Of a stretch of DNA of 64,000 nt, positions 59,266-64,000 are shown piece by piece. Each line of letters starts with the position of its first letter. The first letter of the stretch is position 1. The DNA comes from Candidatus Latescibacterota bacterium. GTDB taxonomy: Bacteria; Latescibacterota; UBA2968; UBA8231. Made by a program: the position numbers and the translations under genes. The stretch spans positions 12,682 to 76,681 of the forward strand of contig JAJDUT010000046.1 in assembly GCA_022826515.1 (NCBI GenBank), read 5' to 3'. The notes under the pieces were generated by a model. It was not told where the DNA came from. It did no database searches and was given only the letters and a program-made list of their open reading frames with translations.

Positions 59266-60666
59266 TCAGAGAAGCGGGCGTTCGTGGCTCCAAGGGGCGA
59301 GTTGCTCAAAGGCGCGAGCGGCGCGCAACACGGTGAGGTCCTGCCGCCAGCCGCCGATGATTTGCAAACCCACGGGCAGGCCATCGACGAAGCCGCAGGG
59401 CACGCTGGCCGCGGGCAGGCCGGTGAGGTTCACTGGGTAGGTGAAGGCCGTCCAGCTTAGGTAGGTAGTGGTGCGGCCGGCGATCAAACCGGGGTGGTCG
59501 TCGCCAGCGGCAAAGGCGGTGACCGGCAGCGTCGGCGTCAGCAGCAGGTCGTAGTTCTCGTAAAACTCCCGCCATTGGTGGTAGTACGCGTTGCGTTCTA
59601 TGTAAGCGCTGGCCACGTCTGTGCCGCGAAACTCAAACCCCTCTTCGACAACGGCGCGCAAGCCGGGATCGAGGCGATCGGCGATCTGGTCGAACTGATC
59701 GCGGAAGGTGGCGGCAAAAGCCGTTGACCACAGGACGTGAACGAGACGCCACGGATCTTCGCCGGTCGGGTGCGCCTCCTCGATGGAGCAACCGAGATCC
59801 GCGAAGCGATGGGCTGCCGCTTGTGCGGTCTCGGCGACTTGGGCATCGACGGCTGCGTACCCTAGGTCGGGCGACCAAGCCACGCGCAGTCCGTCCACAC
59901 CAGTTTCGATCTCATCAAGCGCCAACGGTTCGTCCGGCATGGAGGTGCGATCCCGTGCATCGGGACCGAGCATGACTTCAAGCATCTGTACGGCGTCGCC
60001 AACGGTGCGGGTAATCGGCCCGGCGTGGGACAGGGTCTCCACCACGCTGGCCGGGTGTTGGGGTATCCGTCCCCAGGAGGGTTTGAAGCCAAAGGCACCC
60101 GAGAAGCCGGCCGGGATGCGGATCGAGCCAGCGCCGTCCGTGCCCTGGGCCAGCACGCCCATGCCAGCGACCACGGCCGCCGCGGCTCCGCCGCTAGAAC
60201 CGCCCGGCGTGTGGCCATGACGCCAGGGGTTGTGGGTTGGCCCAACGACGCGGTTGCCCGAATCGCCCTTCCAGCCCAGCTCCGGCGTATTCGTCTTGCC
60301 GAGCAGCACCATGCCAGCGTCGCGCAGGCGTTCGGCAAGGGGCGCGTCAAAGTCCGGGATCCAGTCGGCGGTCAGCAGCGACCCCCGGCTGGTGCGGATT
60401 CCGCGCGTCGCCGTCAGATCCTTCAGTGAGCCGGGTATGCCAGCTAAGGGGAGCGGCTCCTCGTCCCCGGCAAAAGCAGCTTCGGCGGCGCGTGCCTCGG
60501 CCAAGGCCCGTTCCGGCGTGACCGTGACGAAGGCGTTGATCCTTGGGTCGAGCGCTTCGATCCGGCTCAGCACTGCCTCGGTGACCTCCACCGGAGACAG
60601 CTCGCGGCGCTCGTACAGGCGGCGCAGTTCGACGCCGGAGAGATAACACAGATCGGTATCGTTCAT
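59266..60666 (-). CDS. Amidase signature family hydrolase
   Basis: This is a 466-residue amidase. The Lys is in GIPGSLKDLTATRG, cis-Ser in GGSSGGAAAAVVAG and nucleophile Ser in GTDGAGSIRIPAGFSG. FKPSWGRIPQHPA follows, typical of 6-aminohexanoate/indoleacetamide-type amidases. The ATGA overlap with the upstream oxidoreductase gene fixes the start, so the longer frame is rejected. The substrate is unknown. Confidence 0.9.
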   Translation of the reverse strand: MNDTDLCYLSGVELRRLYERRELSPVEVTEAVLSRIEALDPRINAFVTVTPERALAEARAAEAAFAGDEEPLPLAGIPGSLKDLTATRGIRTSRGSLLTADWIPDFDAPLAERLRDAGMVLLGKTNTPELGWKGDSGNRVVGPTHNPWRHGHTPGGSSGGAAAAVVAGMGVLAQGTDGAGSIRIPAGFSGAFGFKPSWGRIPQHPASVVETLSHAGPITRTVGDAVQMLEVMLGPDARDRTSMPDEPLALDEIETGVDGLRVAWSPDLGYAAVDAQVAETAQAAAHRFADLGCSIEEAHPTGEDPWRLVHVLWSTAFAATFRDQFDQIADRLDPGLRAVVEEGFEFRGTDVASAYIERNAYYHQWREFYENYDLLLTPTLPVTAFAAGDDHPGLIAGRTTTYLSWTAFTYPVNLTGLPAASVPCGFVDGLPVGLQIIGGWRQDLTVLRAARAFEQLAPWSHERPLL

Positions 60667-61652
60667 GCTTCGAGCACCACTTCTCTGCCGAGGCGGGACG
60701 ACTCCATACACGCCGTCAGTACCGCCACCAGATGGCGGGCGTACTCGGCCGTCACCGGCGGCTCCGTCCCCGCGTCAATCGCCGCGACGAACTCGCTCAA
60801 CTGCCGCGTCGTAGTGTGGTGGTCCTCGGTCACCTCGACCTGTTCCCAGTCCCCGTCCCGGCCGATGAACAGATCGTTCCTTCCCGATTCGATCCCCTTG
60901 CGCAGTTGGAGCATGCCGTCCGTGCAGACGAACTCCGTGCTGAAGCGCTTCCCCCCCGTCCTCCACCACACGTGAATCAGCGTCGAGTACACGCCGTTTT
61001 CAAACTGCAAAAGCGCCATGGCCACATCGTCCGCTGAGAACTCGAAGAACCGGCTGTCGATCAGGGCCTTGACGGCGACGACGCGACTGCCCACCCACCA
61101 GCAGGAGCGGTCGATCAGGTGGATGCCGTTCTGATACCACAAGCCCCCGTGCGTCGCCTTGTCGAGATACCAAGCCGACCTGTTCGGATTGAAGGGGCGG
61201 TAGGCCTCGTCGCAGAGACAGACCAGATCGCCCACAGCCTGCTCGCGCAGCAGCTTCTGCACGGCTCGGTTCGCCGACGAGAAGCGGTGCATGTGGCCAA
61301 CGGAAAGCTGGTTGCCGGTCCGTTGCGCAGACGCGATCATGGCGTCGCACTGCTCCACATCGACGGCCATTGGTTTTTCCACCAGCACGTGCTTGCCAGC
61401 CTCCAACGCGGCTACAGTTACTTCGCAGTGCAGGCCGTGGGGCAGGCAGACGATGACGAGGTCAATCTGATCGTCCGCGAGCAGATCCTCATAGGAGGCG
61501 TAGCCCTCGCAGCCGCACTCCGCACAGACGCGGGCTAGGCGTTCCGCGTCCGTATCGGCGACCGCCTGCAAGTGAGTAGATTCAAGGGCCGCCACCGCTC
61601 GCAGATGTGCTGTGGATACGCTGCCTATACCTATGATTCCGACTCCGTGCAT
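60663..61652 (-). CDS. Gfo/Idh/MocA family oxidoreductase
   Basis: This is a 329-residue NAD(P)-dependent oxidoreductase. GIIGIGSVSTAHLRAVAALE is the dinucleotide fold and HVLVEKPMAVDVEQCDAMIA the signature Lys. GLWYQNGIHLIDRSCWWVGS supplies the active-site His of the second domain. It is translationally coupled to the amidase by an ATGA overlap. Confidence 0.9.
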   Translation of the reverse strand: MHGVGIIGIGSVSTAHLRAVAALESTHLQAVADTDAERLARVCAECGCEGYASYEDLLADDQIDLVIVCLPHGLHCEVTVAALEAGKHVLVEKPMAVDVEQCDAMIASAQRTGNQLSVGHMHRFSSANRAVQKLLREQAVGDLVCLCDEAYRPFNPNRSAWYLDKATHGGLWYQNGIHLIDRSCWWVGSRVVAVKALIDSRFFEFSADDVAMALLQFENGVYSTLIHVWWRTGGKRFSTEFVCTDGMLQLRKGIESGRNDLFIGRDGDWEQVEVTEDHHTTTRQLSEFVAAIDAGTEPPVTAEYARHLVAVLTACMESSRLGREVVLEA

Positions 61653-61819
61653 CTCAACCTCGATTCAGAAGGATAGAAGTATAAATAGGCGTTTGAACCT
61701 TGGTCAACGTGCGTGGCGCACTTCGGCTTGACGACCAGCTTGCACGGAGCCGCGTCCATTCTCTTTTTCCTCACTACAAAGTTATCCATTACTTCTAAGA
61801 AGTACTGAGGAGACGAACG

Positions 61820-62743
61820 ATGAATACGCACCCTACAACCCCACAAATCCTCTCGGTCGAGAAAATCTGGGACCACGGCCCCCACAACGCCTTCACCGAC
61901 CTAGTGCGCTTCGCCGATCAGTGGTGGTGTACCTTCCGCGAGGCCCAAGATCACGGGCCGAGCATCGGCACCGTGCGCGTCATTTGCTCAGACGATGGCC
62001 GCGCTTGGGAGTCCGCAGCAGTCCTAGCAGAGCAGGAGATAGACCTGCGCGATCCCAAGCTGTCGATCGCCAACGACGGACGCCTGATGCTGGTCGCCGG
62101 CGGCAGCCTGTACGCGGGCACCGAGTACGGCACCCGTGCGCCGCGCATTGCCTTTTCAGCCGACGGCTACACCTGGACTACGCCGCAGAAAGTGCTGGCG
62201 GAAGACCACTGGCTTTGGCGCGTCACTTGGCACGAGGGAATCGCCTACAGCGTATCGAAGCTGGGCGAGGGCTCCCATCCGCGTCGGGGGTTTCTCTACT
62301 CCAGCACCGACGGCCTCGACTGGCAGTGGATCACCGAGTTCTTCCTGCCCAACGACACTTGGACAGCCAGCGAGACCACGCTGCGCTTCATGCCCGACGG
62401 CACCATGATTGCCCTAGTGCGACCCGACTGGATCGGCACCAGCCAAGCTCCGTACACAGACTGGCAGTGGACCCAAATCGACTACCCAATGGGAGGGCCT
62501 AATTTTATCCGCTGGTCGGATGGCGCGCTGTGGGCCAGTGCCCGCGGGCGGCATCCCGACGGCGGCGCGGCCACGATCCTAGCGCGGATGACGCCGACCA
62601 GTTACGAGCCAGCGCTATGGCTGCCCAGCGGCGGCGACTGTAGCTACCCCGGCATGGTCGAACACGAGGGCCTGCTGTGGATGAGTTACTACTCGTCGCA
62701 CGAAGGGAAAACCAGCATTTATCTGGCGCAGATCGCCGTCTAG
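61820..62743 (+). CDS. Sialidase/neuraminidase-like beta-propeller protein
   Basis: This is a 307-residue beta-propeller protein. NAFTDLVRFADQWWCTFREA carries the RxxE-like start. SDDGRAWESAAVL and FSADGYTWTT are Asp-box (SxDxGxxW) motifs, and LYSSTDGLDWQWI is a third. It has no signal peptide. The family hydrolyses sialic-acid-like or other glycosides; many members have unknown activity. Confidence 0.82.
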   Translation: MNTHPTTPQILSVEKIWDHGPHNAFTDLVRFADQWWCTFREAQDHGPSIGTVRVICSDDGRAWESAAVLAEQEIDLRDPKLSIANDGRLMLVAGGSLYAGTEYGTRAPRIAFSADGYTWTTPQKVLAEDHWLWRVTWHEGIAYSVSKLGEGSHPRRGFLYSSTDGLDWQWITEFFLPNDTWTASETTLRFMPDGTMIALVRPDWIGTSQAPYTDWQWTQIDYPMGGPNFIRWSDGALWASARGRHPDGGAATILARMTPTSYEPALWLPSGGDCSYPGMVEHEGLLWMSYYSSHEGKTSIYLAQIAV

Positions 62744-62821
62744 GCAGAAGCTAATGTACGCGGAATAGTACTAGTCAATGAACAGCGACATTTAGAACGA
62801 AGAGAAACCGACTATTCGCTA

Positions 62822-63835
62822 TTATTTGTCGCAATTTACCGCGGCGAGTTGTAAAAACTCGTACTCTGGAGCGCTAACAAAAAAACTCTCTTCGGTGTTT
62901 TCAAGTTTTTTTGTAGTTGCTCTGATAGCGTGTTCTGATAGATCAATGCCGATCCAGTTTCTGTTGAGTTGCTGGGCGGATTTTAGCGTCGTTCCCGAGC
63001 CACAGAAACAGTCCAGCACAATGCTCCCCGGATTAGAAGAGGTGCGAATAATCAGATCTAGCAATTTATTATTTTTTTCCGTTGGATACATGGGATATTG
63101 AGGATCCTTATATTCCCAAATATCTTGTACTCTCTTACCCTCTCTTTCATCTGCAAATACTACTTTTCGCGGGTTGCCCGTTGCCGACCACTCTATCAGA
63201 CCGTCTCTATCCCATTGCTCCAGCGTCTCTACATCGGTTCTCCAATGTCGTCCCTTCGGGGGCATCATACCTCTAAACGGTCGATTGGATTTTCCTCGCT
63301 CTGTTTCTCCCGGGGCGTGAATAGGCACAGTAGTATAGCGTCTTCCCTGTCGGTCTGTTTTTGGAAATAACTTTTCGATGTCTTTAGCCGAGTACTTTTC
63401 TCTTGGTTCATTCCATATAGGATGCGACGTTTTGCTGTAAAAGAGGATCAAGTCTTTTATGTTTCCGTATCCAATTCTATTAAAGTTCTTAGGATTGCAT
63501 TTTATTCTCGTTATGTCGTTACGAAAGTTTTCCATGCCAAACACCTCATCCATCATAACTTTGACGTAGTGTCCTATTTTATAGTCAATATGCAGATAAA
63601 TAGATCCCTGTGCGGATAAAAGTTCTCTCAGCAAAATCAGTCTTTCTCGCAAAAACTCGATAAACTCAGCTCCAACCAATCGATCAGAGTAAGCGATAGA
63701 ACCACTACGCGAATGGCTCACGGTCGCAGCACGCTCTTTGGTGATAGTAAAATCGCTGCCAGTAGCAAAGGGAGGATCAATGTACACTAAGTCTATTTTT
63801 TCTTGGAGATCTCTTGTGTGCAAAAGATAATTCAA
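62822..63835 (-). CDS. Site-specific DNA methyltransferase (N4/N6 type), apparently frameshifted at its 5' end
   Basis: This is a 337-residue product. DLVYIDPPFATGSDF is motif IV and comes first; VLDCFCGSGTTLKSAQQLNR with NWIGIDLSEHAI is motif I and comes last, the beta-class order. The frame begins at a TTG, but upstream it stays open as TELPKKTPIHAPKPIEGDN with no start codon. A likely true ATG at 63957 (MGFFGESRAQSTEEPVF) lies in another frame, separated by one base at a five-A run (63907-63911, five T on the coding strand). The local sequence is AT-rich, unlike its neighbours. No restriction enzyme gene is visible in the window. Confidence 0.82.
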   Translation of the reverse strand: MNYLLHTRDLQEKIDLVYIDPPFATGSDFTITKERAATVSHSRSGSIAYSDRLVGAEFIEFLRERLILLRELLSAQGSIYLHIDYKIGHYVKVMMDEVFGMENFRNDITRIKCNPKNFNRIGYGNIKDLILFYSKTSHPIWNEPREKYSAKDIEKLFPKTDRQGRRYTTVPIHAPGETERGKSNRPFRGMMPPKGRHWRTDVETLEQWDRDGLIEWSATGNPRKVVFADEREGKRVQDIWEYKDPQYPMYPTEKNNKLLDLIIRTSSNPGSIVLDCFCGSGTTLKSAQQLNRNWIGIDLSEHAIRATTKKLENTEESFFVSAPEYEFLQLAAVNCDK

Positions 63836-64000
63836 ACCTTTGATATTGTCGCCTTCAATCGGCTTTGGTGCATGAATCGGTGTTTTTTTGGGTAGCTCGG
63901 TTGAATAAAAACAGGCTCCTCAGTAGATTGAGCACGACTTTCGCCAAAAAAACCCATGCTTTCTCGTCCAAGGAACCTGTCATGGCCAACCTATCGTCTT

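Noticed and set aside
62822..63957. Restriction-modification system
   Set aside because: Only the methyltransferase is visible; the window ends 43 bases beyond its likely start and no nuclease gene is seen.

Overview
The window reads as a GC-rich chromosome segment (I judge roughly 60% GC by eye, not computed) from an uncultivated Gram-negative-type heterotroph. Four phytanoyl-CoA dioxygenase-like proteins, a sulfatase, four enolase-superfamily enzymes, two Gfo/Idh/MocA oxidoreductases, sugar isomerase-like TIM barrels, a GH88-like hydrolase and a sialidase-like protein recall Latescibacterota, Poribacteria or Planctomycetota. That placement is an inference from gene content. There is no rRNA or CRISPR array. 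One tRNA, tRNA-Glu(TTC), is present.

Layout. 1-1604 is the 3' part of an acyltransferase with an ankyrin block inserted. 1677-9381 (minus) holds a VapBC pair, then macro-domain, SWIM zinc-finger and Sir2-like genes, then an enolase-superfamily enzyme, a Gfo/Idh/MocA oxidoreductase and MTA phosphorylase. 9535-14398 (plus) is a nuclease-helicase fusion followed by modABC. 14580-18180 holds a cytidylate kinase-like protein, a small coiled-coil membrane protein and a Calx-beta surface protein. 18201-25491 is a carbohydrate cluster: sulfatase, PL26/YetA-like protein, GH88-like hydrolase, sugar acid dehydratase-like enzyme and isochorismatase-like hydrolase. 25652-33697 carries two small proteins, an enolase-superfamily protein, aconitase, a UbiD-like decarboxylase and an amidase. 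33759-36407 has tRNA-Glu, two TIM-barrel sugar enzymes and a PhyH dioxygenase. 36450-41818 is a patchwork of HigBA, a large Ig-repeat surface protein, a truncated gene copy and an Rpn-type nuclease. 41819-49942 carries a transglutaminase-like protein, a flippase, pdxS/pdxT, a DUF4160/DUF2442 pair, an amidohydrolase and a SelA-like PLP enzyme. 49958-61652 mixes a racemase/aminotransferase/amidohydrolase operon, VapBC, three PhyH genes, a decayed toxin-antitoxin locus, an XRE regulator, an amidase and a second Gfo/Idh/MocA gene. 61820-64000 holds a sialidase-like gene and an AT-rich DNA methyltransferase that looks frameshifted.

How the genes fit together. Much of the content suits catabolism of sulfated or uronic-acid-containing glycans and small modified organics: desulfation, polysaccharide trimming, dehydration by enolase-superfamily enzymes, then central metabolism through aconitase. 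Molybdate uptake, vitamin B6 synthesis and methylthioadenosine salvage are conventional housekeeping.

The most interesting structure is not a single gene. (1) A family of 28-bp palindromes with constant arms and covarying centres recurs between genes. One copy supplies the stop codons of both convergent genes beside it. (2) Two mobile-type cargo units, HigBA and the Rpn-type nuclease, each sit between an intact neighbouring gene and a degenerate copy of that same gene's end, which suggests a shared insertion or duplication mechanism. (3) Sir2-like, SWIM and macro-domain genes follow one another on one strand and may form an NAD/ADP-ribose module.
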